Source: Lachnospiraceae bacterium (lineage in GTDB: Bacteria > Bacillota > Clostridia > Lachnospirales > Lachnospiraceae). Taken from it: DNA of 64,000 nt. The stretch lies in NCBI GenBank assembly GCA_902381685.1, contig LR698958.1, positions 1,427,672 through 1,491,671 on the forward strand. Direction: 5' to 3'. Every line of letters starts with the position of its first letter. The stretch's first letter is position 1. A program made the position numbers and the translations under genes. The notes under the pieces are model-generated. The model was given only the letters and a program-made list of their open reading frames with translations. It was not told where the DNA came from and did not search any database. Of the stretch, positions 9,401 through 16,926 are shown one piece after another.

Positions 9401-10127
9401 CGTATGCACCGGCCCAGTAAAAACCTCTTTTATTCTTTACCTGCGGATCATCTGTTGAAGGAGTAAACTGCCATGTTAATTTTTTTTCTTTTCCTCCACC
9501 TTTTGTCTGCCCCTCTACTTCCGTTGTTCCCTCGTCATCTGTTGTCATACAGATATAACTTCCATCTCGTTTTTCACTGTTCCATGTACCGCTATAGATG
9601 TAACCTTTCCCGTCAATCTTCGCATAACTGATCGGAGAAACCGTCTGTCCGCCTATTTTCTCACTATACCACACACATTTTAATGTCTTATAGTCAACAG
9701 CCTGAATTGCACCGTTTCCGACCTGTACAAACAATTTCCCGTCCGCATATGTGAGAGGATTCATCGCATACCCGACATTTCCAATCATTTCATCACTTCT
9801 GCGAATTTCTTTACCTGTCTCTTTGTCGATTTCAAGAATCCGGTTTGCAACACCGATATATAATTTTCCATCTAAAATCAGAGGCGGAGTCGGTGCTGCC
9901 GACCAGCCTGTTCCATACTTTTCTGCCCACTTTTGTACTGTTTCCTCCGCCTCAATCGGAGTAGGTCTGTCTGTCACCCCGTTATTTTCCGGATTGTTTC
10001 GGAAATTGTACCATTCTGTATCTACATTCTCACGAACTGCCTCCTTGGCAAACACATTTGCCGGAAGCATTGTTATCATTAAAGACACCGCAAGAATTGT
10101 TGCTGCCATTTGTTTTAACTTTTTCAT
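6471..10127 (-). CDS. Cell-wall-anchored PQQ-like beta-propeller protein of the cobalamin operon
   Basis: The 1,218-residue product starts at the ATG at 10127, which has an AGGAAG site and begins the signal peptide MKKLKQMAATILAVS; the in-frame upstream codons have neither. After the signal peptide (to about residue 27) come PQQ-like propeller repeats (about 50-500; PLILDGKLYIGVANRILEID is typical). Then follow cadherin-like beta-sandwich domains (about 510-720), a Big_2-type Ig domain (GIALDKQEAELDMTEKLQLN), three repeats of about 55 residues containing VDDLI.IG.V..S or close variants, and a beta domain. The C-terminus is a sorting signal, SAPKTADTSD, then a hydrophobic helix and RRRLK. It is the last gene of the cobalamin-riboswitch operon. 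I infer a surface ligand-binding role, possibly corrinoid; the sequence itself does not prove the ligand. Confidence 0.85.
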   Translation of the reverse strand: MKKLKQMAATILAVSLMITMLPANVFAKEAVRENVDTEWYNFRNNPENNGVTDRPTPIEAEETVQKWAEKYGTGWSAAPTPPLILDGKLYIGVANRILEIDKETGKEIRRSDEMIGNVGYAMNPLTYADGKLFVQVGNGAIQAVDYKTLKCVWYSEKIGGQTVSPISYAKIDGKGYIYSGTWNSEKRDGSYICMTTDDEGTTEVEGQTKGGGKEKKLTWQFTPSTDDPQVKNKRGFYWAGAYATENYIAVGSDDGSNEGDYTADAIFYTLDSRTGKIIDSISGIKGDIRTTTVYDNGYLYFATKGGVLYKTKVDSKGKLSETSSIDIGAVTNEKLMATAAPLVYGNKIYMGVSGSGGQFDPDAGHGFRIIDNRGPLTQDSIMYNLPIAGYPQAAALASTAYADKDFDGDGEADGRVYLYFTYNAMPGGIYYCYDTKDQTEAKPEQYGELFVPQKEQQQYCISTLCADRDGTLYYKNDSCYLMAVENNLAYLNNVTVKGGENESISWNKAFDSANAEYELKIPDTMKTANITLEMNEGMTATINGSAYTGKNEVTLEEGDTKVQIEVSKTEGEKTYKRTYTLNFARVKAISTLESMKVGNSNSFTGFLQMTPEFTSEVTDYKVDTTRQESFWRVWLKPTDVNSKITVTPVENVDRITTSNGNTSTQGHDRWNVYKKDQTKTAKIRVDVLSENGKKTTSYNLTLEVPVKVTGIALDKQEAELDMTEKLQLNAKIMPENATIQTVKWYSSDEETATVDEKGLVTPKKAGNAEITVISDDGASITDKCHVTITDKAKEVDDLIDAIGTVTLESKAKIDIARDAYNTLTAEQKERVTKLNVLEESEKEYDRLKGEADKEEADKAAAKAVDDLIEKIGEVTIDSGKQIQQAREAFEKLTPEQKEKVEKEEILKVAEEKYAELLLVEEKENAKNLLDNYKNLTEYRQEQQEELKRIIREGKTQIENATDKDGIDKVVKAAKEKMDAVKTDAELTAQENMEKAAEYVEKQIANIGEVRFTSKSRDAILFARVSYDKLEKTAQEKVDNYSVLSAAEAKWKELESNAKVITLVDEKSKIAVSGKFMEDFELHVEKADKEAEAVLQKEFVSLGDKLENLFVPYTISYEGGYVGEITVKIPVDAVYNGRNVIVKQLCGDNSIVSYETTVKENSVSVKTNTLGTFMAGVEKVKNLNGSAPKTADTSDMILWIGICVLSMVTLAVRRRLKHN

Positions 10128-10198
10128 CTTTCTTCTTCCTTTCCTTTCGCACTGCATTACATGTTTCAACCTTCTTTTTCGCATCACCCCTTTCAATA

Positions 10199-11449
10199 TT
10201 ACCAGTTTCCTGAAAACCATGTTCCGTTATATTCTGCTCCATTGTTCAGCGTAAATAGAAGTTCTACCTCCGAACCGTCTTCCGCCGGTATTGTTGATAA
10301 CCCGTCCGGAAAATATCCGTCTAACCTGTAGAGCCACCCCGACCAGTAATAAAAATCTTTCTCCCCAAGGGAATCCGTCTCATAGCCAACCCATGAACAG
10401 TTTTCTTCTTCCAGTTTTTGTAAAATCGGTGCGGGAATTTTATATCCGTTTGTGATGCCCGGTTTATATATTCTCTGCAAATAGAATCCATAGTCAAATG
10501 TTCCCGTATACTTATATTTTATTCCCGCTTTCTTAAACGCACGGTCCACTACATAAGGAAGGTTCTCTCCCTCATAGAACACAACCGTTTCGTCAAAAAT
10601 TGTTCCCAATCCAAGTACGTCCGCCTGCAATTTGACGCGCATTGTTCCTCCCTCTATCTGCGCGTCCTCTTTTTTGACTGTGACGTGATAATTTTTAGTG
10701 GCTGTATTCCCCTCTTTATCTGTTGCCGTAACGGAAATTTCATTATTTCCATCTTGCAACTCCTGAGAAGTTCTGTAACTTATCACATTATGCTGTGTTC
10801 CCGAACTGTACAACTTCCTGCCGTTTACCTTTACCGTTACATAAAAAGAACTTAACGGTTCCTTTTTATATGTGGTTGCCTGCACCGTGAATCCCAGAAA
10901 GCCTCCGCTTACCACCTGCCCTTCCGTCAGGCTGCATATAATCTCAGGAAGTTTGGATACTTCCTCATCGCCCCCTGTATTCTCACCGCTTTCACCTTCG
11001 CCGTTTCCCTCTTCGTTTCCTCCGCCTGTTTCCGGTTTTCCCTGTCCTTCTTCCGTCTTATCTCCGTTGCCGACGGAATTTTTATCTCCTGTCTGTGCCT
11101 GTGAAGAATTTTCTGAGAGAATCGATGATGTCTTCTTTTTGCCGGATTCTGTTTCACTTTTTATCTCCTCTATCGGTTCGGCGGGCTGTTGTTTTATTTT
11201 TTCTTCCCGTTTTGCCTGTTCACGCTTATATTCTTCTTCCTGCTTATAATTCAAAGTATAATTTTTTCCTGTCACCGCTATGCGTGAAGATTCCTTATTC
11301 TCTGTTTCCAATGGATTTTTTCCGTGTACCTGCTCCTGAGTTGATAAAAATGTTCCCGAGAGAAAAATAAATCCCAGTATTACTGCGACACCTAAAAGAG
11401 ACAGCCTGTATTTCCTCCAAAAGTGCCGCAAACTATTTTTGCCCGTCAT
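10199..11449 (-). CDS. Membrane-anchored DUF4430 (transcobalamin C-terminal-like) protein
   Basis: The 416-residue protein has an uncleaved-type membrane anchor at residues 14-36. A charged and then Gly/Glu-rich low-complexity stalk follows (about 60-165), an Ig-like beta domain (about 170-265, KVNGRKLYSSGTQHNVISYR), and a C-terminal DUF4430 domain (about 270-416). DUF4430 hallmarks are VVFYEGENLPYVVDRAFKKA, YYWSGWLYRLDGYFPDG and a final hydrophobic strand. This family corresponds to the C-terminal beta domain of transcobalamin and intrinsic factor. A strong AAAGGAGGG precedes the ATG. The start overlaps the end of the alpha/alpha-barrel lipoprotein gene by 17 bases, so both are translationally coupled in the same order as the two domains of the eukaryotic carriers. 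Role inferred: surface corrinoid capture. Confidence 0.82.
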   Translation of the reverse strand: MTGKNSLRHFWRKYRLSLLGVAVILGFIFLSGTFLSTQEQVHGKNPLETENKESSRIAVTGKNYTLNYKQEEEYKREQAKREEKIKQQPAEPIEEIKSETESGKKKTSSILSENSSQAQTGDKNSVGNGDKTEEGQGKPETGGGNEEGNGEGESGENTGGDEEVSKLPEIICSLTEGQVVSGGFLGFTVQATTYKKEPLSSFYVTVKVNGRKLYSSGTQHNVISYRTSQELQDGNNEISVTATDKEGNTATKNYHVTVKKEDAQIEGGTMRVKLQADVLGLGTIFDETVVFYEGENLPYVVDRAFKKAGIKYKYTGTFDYGFYLQRIYKPGITNGYKIPAPILQKLEEENCSWVGYETDSLGEKDFYYWSGWLYRLDGYFPDGLSTIPAEDGSEVELLFTLNNGAEYNGTWFSGNW

Positions 11450-12350
11450 AAAGCCCTCCTTTCTCCATTTTTTTCATACTGCACAGAGCCAGTAATGCTT
11501 TCTCCGTAGCCATTTCATTTGCTTTTTCCCCGTCTTCCGTATGAAGAAACGCCCCGTTTTCCGCCTGATAATTCATTAAACTTTCTCCGAGACTTCCTTC
11601 ATTTTTTACGAATCGTTTGTCCGAAAATACGTCTACTCCCAATTGTATCAATGCAATGACAGCCTCGGAAGTGGACTCACAGTTTCCCATTGTTCCGTTA
11701 TCCTGCTGCATATCCGATAAATATTTTATGCCGTCTTCCGTCACCTTCTTTACCGAATCATCGTCCTGATAAAAAGATAATCCCAAAAGCCCCATTGAAA
11801 TATAATCTGTATATGTGTCTTTCCGTTCAGATAACATGGCTTCCATTTCCTTCACAAGAAATTCCACATACGCCTGTTCATGTTCCAGAGAAATACCGCT
11901 CTCATTCGCCGCCACAAGTGTGTATGCAACCGCATTCACTCCCTGCTGTGTCAATTCCTCATACTCTTCCAACGGCTTTGTCATATCGTACCCTTCCACA
12001 TTGGTCGGATCTTTCCCTATCGCGTTTAAGGCAATAATCACTCTGGCATAATCCGAATAATATTCCTCGTGAATTGCGCCCTTTTCCGACTTAACTTTCG
12101 CTCTCACCGTATCGTAATATACTTCAAAATAACTGTCGTCCGGTTCGATACCGCTTTCCGCAATTCCTTTTACCGCCCATTCTCCGCCTATTGACGACAC
12201 TTGCGGATTTGGGACATTTTCTTTCACATATTCCGCAGTCTTTTTGGTCTGCTCATCTATATTATCTGCCAGATTTTTTGCCCCGCAGCCGCACAATAGC
12301 ATGGCGGCCGCAAGCGCGCCGACCAGCATTCCTTTTATTTTTCTTTTCAT
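11433..12350 (-). CDS. Lipoprotein with prenyltransferase-like alpha/alpha repeats (transcobalamin N-terminal-like)
   Basis: The 305-residue product begins with a lipoprotein signal peptide ending AAAMLLCGCGAKN. The mature part contains GEWAVKGIAESGI, then YYSDYARVIIALNAIGKDP, YISMGLLGLSFYQ, CESTSEAVIALIQLGVD and NEMATEKALLALCSM. These are helical-hairpin repeats of the prenyltransferase/squalene-cyclase toroid type, the same fold as the N-terminal barrel of intrinsic factor and transcobalamin. The ATG at 12350 is chosen because AAAGGAG lies 10 bases upstream; an in-frame ATG at 12374 has no such site. The start lies 89 bases inside the preceding transglutaminase-like gene, in another frame. 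No enzyme motif of a true terpene cyclase (DxDD) is seen. With the DUF4430 partner I infer an extracellular cobalamin-binding lipoprotein. Confidence 0.82.
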   Translation of the reverse strand: MKRKIKGMLVGALAAAMLLCGCGAKNLADNIDEQTKKTAEYVKENVPNPQVSSIGGEWAVKGIAESGIEPDDSYFEVYYDTVRAKVKSEKGAIHEEYYSDYARVIIALNAIGKDPTNVEGYDMTKPLEEYEELTQQGVNAVAYTLVAANESGISLEHEQAYVEFLVKEMEAMLSERKDTYTDYISMGLLGLSFYQDDDSVKKVTEDGIKYLSDMQQDNGTMGNCESTSEAVIALIQLGVDVFSDKRFVKNEGSLGESLMNYQAENGAFLHTEDGEKANEMATEKALLALCSMKKMEKGGLYDGQK

Positions 12351-14388
12351 TTTTCTTTTTCTCCTTTGCCGCACTTTTCAGCGCCATTAACATTTCTTTG
12401 CGTTCTTTGTCGCTCAACTCTTCCTGACTGTAAGCGGCCTTATTCCCCAGCGCTCTGACGCCCTCTTTTATCGGATACTTTTGCTCTTCCATGTACGAAT
12501 ACATTGCACTGACCGCCTGTTTCGGCGCCGCCTTATTAAAAAGTTTCCGTCTGTTCAGAAATTTTTTAAAACAGATAACATATTTCCAAAACAGCCTGAT
12601 CACTATTGCCAGAAGAATCAGACCGATAATCCCACAGATAATAATTATTACAGGAAAAGTAATGTGCTTATTATCGTCGCCTGACATCTCCGTTTCCTGC
12701 GCCTTATTATTTGCTCCCCCCTCATTATCAAATGGTCGCAATAGTGTATTGTTGGATATACCGACTTCCATATCCGCTTCTTCCATGATTTTTCGATAAG
12801 GGGGCGATACTTCTATCGGAACAAATCCCGTCCCGTCAACATATATTTCCACCCATGCGTGTGCATTTGTTTTTGGAATGATTTCCGGCTTTCCGCTTTC
12901 CATTTTTTTTGCATCTTTCGGCGTGATTAAATATCCTTCCACATATCTTGCAGGAATCCCATAATAGCGAAACATAAGTGTTGCAGCGGTGGCAAACTGC
13001 ACATCGTATCCCTTTTTAGATACAAGAAATTCCTCCAGCATACTTTGACTTTGCTCCGCCTTTTCCCCCAGATTTTCCGTATATATAAAATTATCCTCCA
13101 GATACTTTTGAATTCCCGCAATAGCCGGTTTGTAATCAATATGCCCACGGGACTGATCTCCCGCTTTACCGATATACCGGTTCAAAATACTTTTTTCTTT
13201 TTTGGAGAGATATGTAAAGTTTTCATATACATATGTATTATAATTACTTTCTTTCCGTAAATAGTCTTTTGCCTGTTCCGTATCCGCTCTCAAAAACACT
13301 TTTGACGCCGTATCCGTCCATGTTTTAACGGCATTGTTACCCGTGTTATAACTATACTTTTTTAGTCTGTTTAAACCCGACGGTGTGATAAAACTGCCGC
13401 CCCATGCTTTTCCTTCGGAAATTTCCCCTTTCATCTCATAAGGGATATAGGCATAACGGCTGTCGGCTTCTTTGACCTGAATGGTAACCTGATTCTCTCT
13501 TTCTGATTTTTCTTCATGAAACAATTCCTCCGCCTGTCCCAACTGTCCAAACGTTTGAAATTCTTCCTTTCTCAGCCAGTAAAATAAATCTTTTTCTTTA
13601 TAGTAATTGTAGTTTGGCAACGTTTCCCACCGGTTATCCTGATAACTTTCCCCGACAAAACCTCTGAGGTATATTGACTGAGGGGTTGTCATCGTAATTT
13701 CAAGTGCGTCTCCTTCAACTTTCTCCCGTTTTCTCTGTTTCAAATCACCATTTTTTAACGGATTAGAGCCATAGTATTTCTCTTTCGCCTTCGTTTTTAC
13801 CACATTCTGTATTTTATAAATTGTTTCTGATTTGGCATTTATCTTTCTGCCCAGCGGTGAAGAAAATACGGCTGCGCACAAGATTGCCGTCAAAATAAAT
13901 AGGCATAACTTATTACACAAGCCATTCCTGTCACGGGCGTACAGTATTCCGGCAATTACGGAGACGGTAAAAAGCATTGCTGTTCCCATGGAAATTTGCA
14001 AATTTGTCGCTCCGCTTAAAATAACAGTCAAAAGAAAAATCAAAAAAATTGCCCAACTGTTTTTACTGTGTACAAAAAAGAAATACAGAATTACGAAAAG
14101 AATTAGCGCCGTAATTAAAAATAATGTATTTCCCTCTCCCGCTCCGGCAAACTTAGGAAGCAGAATATACTTTTCATTCCCCAACACATCTGCGATACGG
14201 TTCCATGTATACACTAATCCGCTTCTCATTCCACCTAAATATGATCCTGAAAAACATAAAGTAAACTGAAACATATCCCGAAAACACAAAAAAGTGGAGA
14301 TACCTAAAAATAGAGAAAGCAAAATTTCCTTTATAATATCTTTTTTTCTAACTAAATTCTCTCGTTCGATAAATTTCAACGTTTCCAT
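12262..14388 (-). CDS. Membrane transglutaminase-like protein lacking the catalytic cysteine
   Basis: The 708-residue protein has about five N-terminal membrane helices (residues 20-190), a large external region, and one helix near residues 600-622 followed by a cytoplasmic tail. The external region holds a transglutaminase-like core: KKGYDVQFATAATLMFRYYG, then IPARYVEGY and NAHAWVEIYVDG. In active members the first motif reads G-x-C; here the cysteine position is Asp462 (codon 13003-13005). The His of NAHAW is kept, and the usual D-P-T end is IEVSP. It follows DUF58 with a 41-base overlap, as in MoxR/DUF58/TgpA-type clusters. I infer a non-catalytic scaffold or binding role at the membrane. 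The very basic tail overlaps the next gene's signal peptide region. Confidence 0.8.
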   Translation of the reverse strand: METLKFIERENLVRKKDIIKEILLSLFLGISTFLCFRDMFQFTLCFSGSYLGGMRSGLVYTWNRIADVLGNEKYILLPKFAGAGEGNTLFLITALILFVILYFFFVHSKNSWAIFLIFLLTVILSGATNLQISMGTAMLFTVSVIAGILYARDRNGLCNKLCLFILTAILCAAVFSSPLGRKINAKSETIYKIQNVVKTKAKEKYYGSNPLKNGDLKQRKREKVEGDALEITMTTPQSIYLRGFVGESYQDNRWETLPNYNYYKEKDLFYWLRKEEFQTFGQLGQAEELFHEEKSERENQVTIQVKEADSRYAYIPYEMKGEISEGKAWGGSFITPSGLNRLKKYSYNTGNNAVKTWTDTASKVFLRADTEQAKDYLRKESNYNTYVYENFTYLSKKEKSILNRYIGKAGDQSRGHIDYKPAIAGIQKYLEDNFIYTENLGEKAEQSQSMLEEFLVSKKGYDVQFATAATLMFRYYGIPARYVEGYLITPKDAKKMESGKPEIIPKTNAHAWVEIYVDGTGFVPIEVSPPYRKIMEEADMEVGISNNTLLRPFDNEGGANNKAQETEMSGDDNKHITFPVIIIICGIIGLILLAIVIRLFWKYVICFKKFLNRRKLFNKAAPKQAVSAMYSYMEEQKYPIKEGVRALGNKAAYSQEELSDKERKEMLMALKSAAKEKKKNEKKNKRNAGRRACGRHAIVRLRGKKSGR

Positions 14389-15436
14389 AATTCATTAATT
14401 TCTCCGTCTCTCTCTCTGCTGTATCACTCTCTGTCACATACAGATAGTTACTATATTCCTTCCCTGCGTCCGACTCTATAAACCTATCCACCGTGCTTAT
14501 TTCATCTTTACAATGGGGATTGGAAAGAAGTTCCCCGATAATCACATAGATGTCCTCCGTGGATTGAATGCGATATTGTTCAAATTTTTCTATTTCATAA
14601 TTGTACCAGCCAATGGAATGGTGTATACCGTTTTTTATAATTGTATTTGACAGCGACAAAAACATTTCCGTCAGTTTATCTTTCTTGTCCGCCGAAATTT
14701 CTTCTCTCTCTCTTTTGTCAAGCAGTATCATTACACTGTTTTCTACCGGAAGTCCCGCCTCCCGTACGATGAGATTTTCCATTTTCCCAGTCAGTTTCCA
14801 ATGAATGGATTTCAGGCTGTCCCCTTCTTTATACTCTCTTATCCCGAAAGTCTCACTTGTATCTTCCCCGCTTTTTAAAGCGGAATATTTATAACTTTCC
14901 ATATCATATTGATTCAACTGTTCGCTTGTAAAATCAACTTCCATCAATTTGGGAAAAACGTAATATCTGTTTTCCATATGGAAATTTCTCTCTTTGGTAA
15001 ATATGCCAAACGGATCTGAAATTTTCATTTTCTCTACAGTCACTTCAATGCAGCCACAGAAATACGCTTCTAAATAGAAGTGCGCCTTTTTGCTCTGTAA
15101 CGGCAGAAGAGACATTGTTTTTTTGACTTCCGTCTGTTCACCCGTCAACTTGTTTTTCACCCGCAAAAGTATCTCCCCGTTCCAGATTGGAATCTTACTG
15201 TTATTTTTCATATGCAGAGTGACTTCCAGCTGACTTCCTTTTTCACATTGCTTTTCCCCGTCAAAATGCAAATCCGTTTTTTTCCCCGATATTCCGGATA
15301 CGATAAATCCTACAATTCCATAAACACATATTCCCGTCAAAAACAGCGGTGCATATGAAATCTCCGTAAAAAAGTAAAGTACCGTTCCGGCAAGAAACAA
15401 AAGACCGAATACTATTTTTTCTTTTTTCAATACCAT
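14348..15436 (-). CDS. DUF58 family membrane protein
   Basis: The product is about 362 residues: two N-terminal membrane helices (residues 8-50), a beta-rich middle, and the DUF58 signature IREYKEGDSLKSIHWKLTGK followed by LIVREAGLP and a VWA-like strand SVMILLDKR. DUF58 proteins are found with MoxR ATPases and transglutaminase-like membrane proteins, where they are thought to help assemble or control surface complexes. The ATG at 15436 is preferred over a GTG three bases upstream because of its distance from AGGAAG. It lies eight bases after the MoxR gene and overlaps the transglutaminase-like gene, inside the cobalamin-riboswitch operon. Confidence 0.88.
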   Translation of the reverse strand: MVLKKEKIVFGLLFLAGTVLYFFTEISYAPLFLTGICVYGIVGFIVSGISGKKTDLHFDGEKQCEKGSQLEVTLHMKNNSKIPIWNGEILLRVKNKLTGEQTEVKKTMSLLPLQSKKAHFYLEAYFCGCIEVTVEKMKISDPFGIFTKERNFHMENRYYVFPKLMEVDFTSEQLNQYDMESYKYSALKSGEDTSETFGIREYKEGDSLKSIHWKLTGKMENLIVREAGLPVENSVMILLDKREREEISADKKDKLTEMFLSLSNTIIKNGIHHSIGWYNYEIEKFEQYRIQSTEDIYVIIGELLSNPHCKDEISTVDRFIESDAGKEYSNYLYVTESDTAERETEKLMNYGNVEIYRTREFS

Positions 15437-15444
15437 CACTCTTC

Positions 15445-16374
15445 CTACAACTTTGGTGCTTTATTTTCATCTAAAATCTGCTGAAGTATACTGTCCGTAT
15501 CCATAGAAGTTAAATTCGCCTTCGGCTTAAGAATAAGACGGTGTCTGCATACATCTAAAAAGCTCTCGCTTACATCTTCCGGTGTCACATAATTTCTACC
15601 TGAAATATATGCTCTCGCTTTGGCTATACCGCACAGCGCCAAAGCCCCTCGCGGACTTATTCCGAGTCTGACATAATCATGTTTTCTTGTTGCTTCCACA
15701 AGTATTGTAACGTACTCATATATTTTATCGTCCACATAAATCTCTTTTGCTTCCTTCTTCATCTCAATCACTTCTTCAATTGAGAGAATTTCTTTCACGG
15801 CATCAAGAGGATCTTCTTTTTCCCTGTTCTTTAAAATTTCTATCTGTGCGTTAAATTCCGGATATCCCATAGATAACTTTATCATAAAACGGTCAAGCTG
15901 GGCTTCCGGCAGCATCTGTGTTCCCGCAGTACCTATAGGATTCTGCGTGGCCATAACGATAAACGGCTGAGGAATCCGGTGTGTCTCCCCGTCCACCGTC
16001 ACTTTCGCTTCCTGCATTACTTCCAGAAGTGCCGACTGTGTTTTACTTGACGTGCGGTTAATTTCATCTGCGAGAAAGAAATTGCACATTACGGCGCCTT
16101 CCCGATATGTAAAACTATTTTTTTGCTTGTCATATATCATAAATCCCGTAATGTCTGAAGGGACAACGTCCGGAGTAAACTGTATACGCCTAAACTCCAA
16201 GCCCATCGCTTTGCTGAAGGCTAATGCAAGTGTTGTTTTTCCCACACCCGGAATATCCTCCAGAAGAATATGTCCTCCCGCTATGATCGCCATCAGAACT
16301 TTCTCAACTACTTCCTCTTTTCCTACAATTACTTTTCCAATTTCTTTTTTTAATTTCAAAATTTTTTCTTTCAT
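15445..16374 (-). CDS. MoxR family AAA+ ATPase
   Basis: The 309-residue protein has all elements of the MoxR family: Walker A in EDIPGVGKTTLALAFSKA (near residue 45), the following FRRIQFTPDVVPSDITGF, Walker B FFLADEINRTSSKTQSALLE (about residue 107), and sensor 1 IVMATQNPIGTAGTQMLPEA. The C-terminal lid has YVRLGISPRGALAL. MoxR proteins act as chaperone-like ATPases in maturation of partner complexes, commonly with DUF58/VWA proteins. Here it precedes DUF58 and a transglutaminase-like protein in the cobalamin operon, so its client may be a component of the uptake system. A GGAAAAAGA sequence precedes the ATG. Confidence 0.93.
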   Translation of the reverse strand: MKEKILKLKKEIGKVIVGKEEVVEKVLMAIIAGGHILLEDIPGVGKTTLALAFSKAMGLEFRRIQFTPDVVPSDITGFMIYDKQKNSFTYREGAVMCNFFLADEINRTSSKTQSALLEVMQEAKVTVDGETHRIPQPFIVMATQNPIGTAGTQMLPEAQLDRFMIKLSMGYPEFNAQIEILKNREKEDPLDAVKEILSIEEVIEMKKEAKEIYVDDKIYEYVTILVEATRKHDYVRLGISPRGALALCGIAKARAYISGRNYVTPEDVSESFLDVCRHRLILKPKANLTSMDTDSILQQILDENKAPKL

Positions 16375-16394
16375 TCTTTTTCCTTTCCCCTGCC

Positions 16395-16907
16395 TTACTT
16401 ATAATCACAGACATATTCCCACACGATTTTTTCTCCGCCTTTTAATTTATACTGTGAACAGCCATAGTTTGTATTTTTTCCATCAACAAGGTATATCCAG
16501 CCGCTTCTCTTTCCCGCGTCAAATTCATATAAATACTGGATTCCCTCCACATAATATGAATCATATCCGGCTGTATAACTGTATTCTATCTGAATGTCTT
16601 TCTCCTTACACACTCTGTTTAAAACATCAAAAACCGTCTCCCCTGTTTCTATGGTACACTTTGTCTCTTCCAATATGATTCCGTTTTCCGGTATATACTG
16701 CCACAATTCCGGTTTTGTCATTTTTTCCGGATTGTCAATCAGTTCATCACAGCGAATTTTCAGCGTAACCTCACTTTTCTTTTTTTCTTTTCCATTTTCT
16801 GTTTTGAAAGAAAATAGAGTTGTCAGTACAATAAACAAAATTACAATACATACTGAAATTTTTCGTTTTCTTTTATTTCGTATCAGTTTTTCAAAATCTT
16901 TGTCCAC
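16395..16907 (-). CDS. Short DUF4430 membrane-anchored protein
   Basis: The 170-residue protein has one N-terminal membrane helix (residues 16-34) after a basic stretch, then a single DUF4430 domain (about 46-170). The domain shows VTLKIRCDELIDN, GETVFDVLNRVCKEKDI, GKRSGWIYLVDGKNTNYGCS and a final strand GGEKIVWEYVC. This is a compact relative of the transcobalamin C-terminal domain. The start is a GTG at 16907 with GAGGG seven bases upstream; no better ATG is available. It directly follows the S component and precedes moxR. Its position next to the S component suggests that it hands the ligand to the transporter; this is inference. Confidence 0.82.
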   Translation of the reverse strand: MDKDFEKLIRNKRKRKISVCIVILFIVLTTLFSFKTENGKEKKKSEVTLKIRCDELIDNPEKMTKPELWQYIPENGIILEETKCTIETGETVFDVLNRVCKEKDIQIEYSYTAGYDSYYVEGIQYLYEFDAGKRSGWIYLVDGKNTNYGCSQYKLKGGEKIVWEYVCDYK

Positions 16908-16926
16908 ATCTCCACCCTCAATTTTT

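Noticed and set aside
10128..10220. Longer N-terminus for the propeller protein, overlapping the DUF4430 gene
   Set aside because: The extra 31 residues are basic and precede the signal peptide; the ATG at 10127 has a good binding site.
11433..12350. Reading the helical-repeat lipoprotein as a terpene cyclase or prenyltransferase enzyme
   Set aside because: It has a lipoprotein signal, no DxDD-like catalytic motif, and lies in a B12-controlled operon next to DUF4430; the toroid fold is better explained as the transcobalamin-like barrel.
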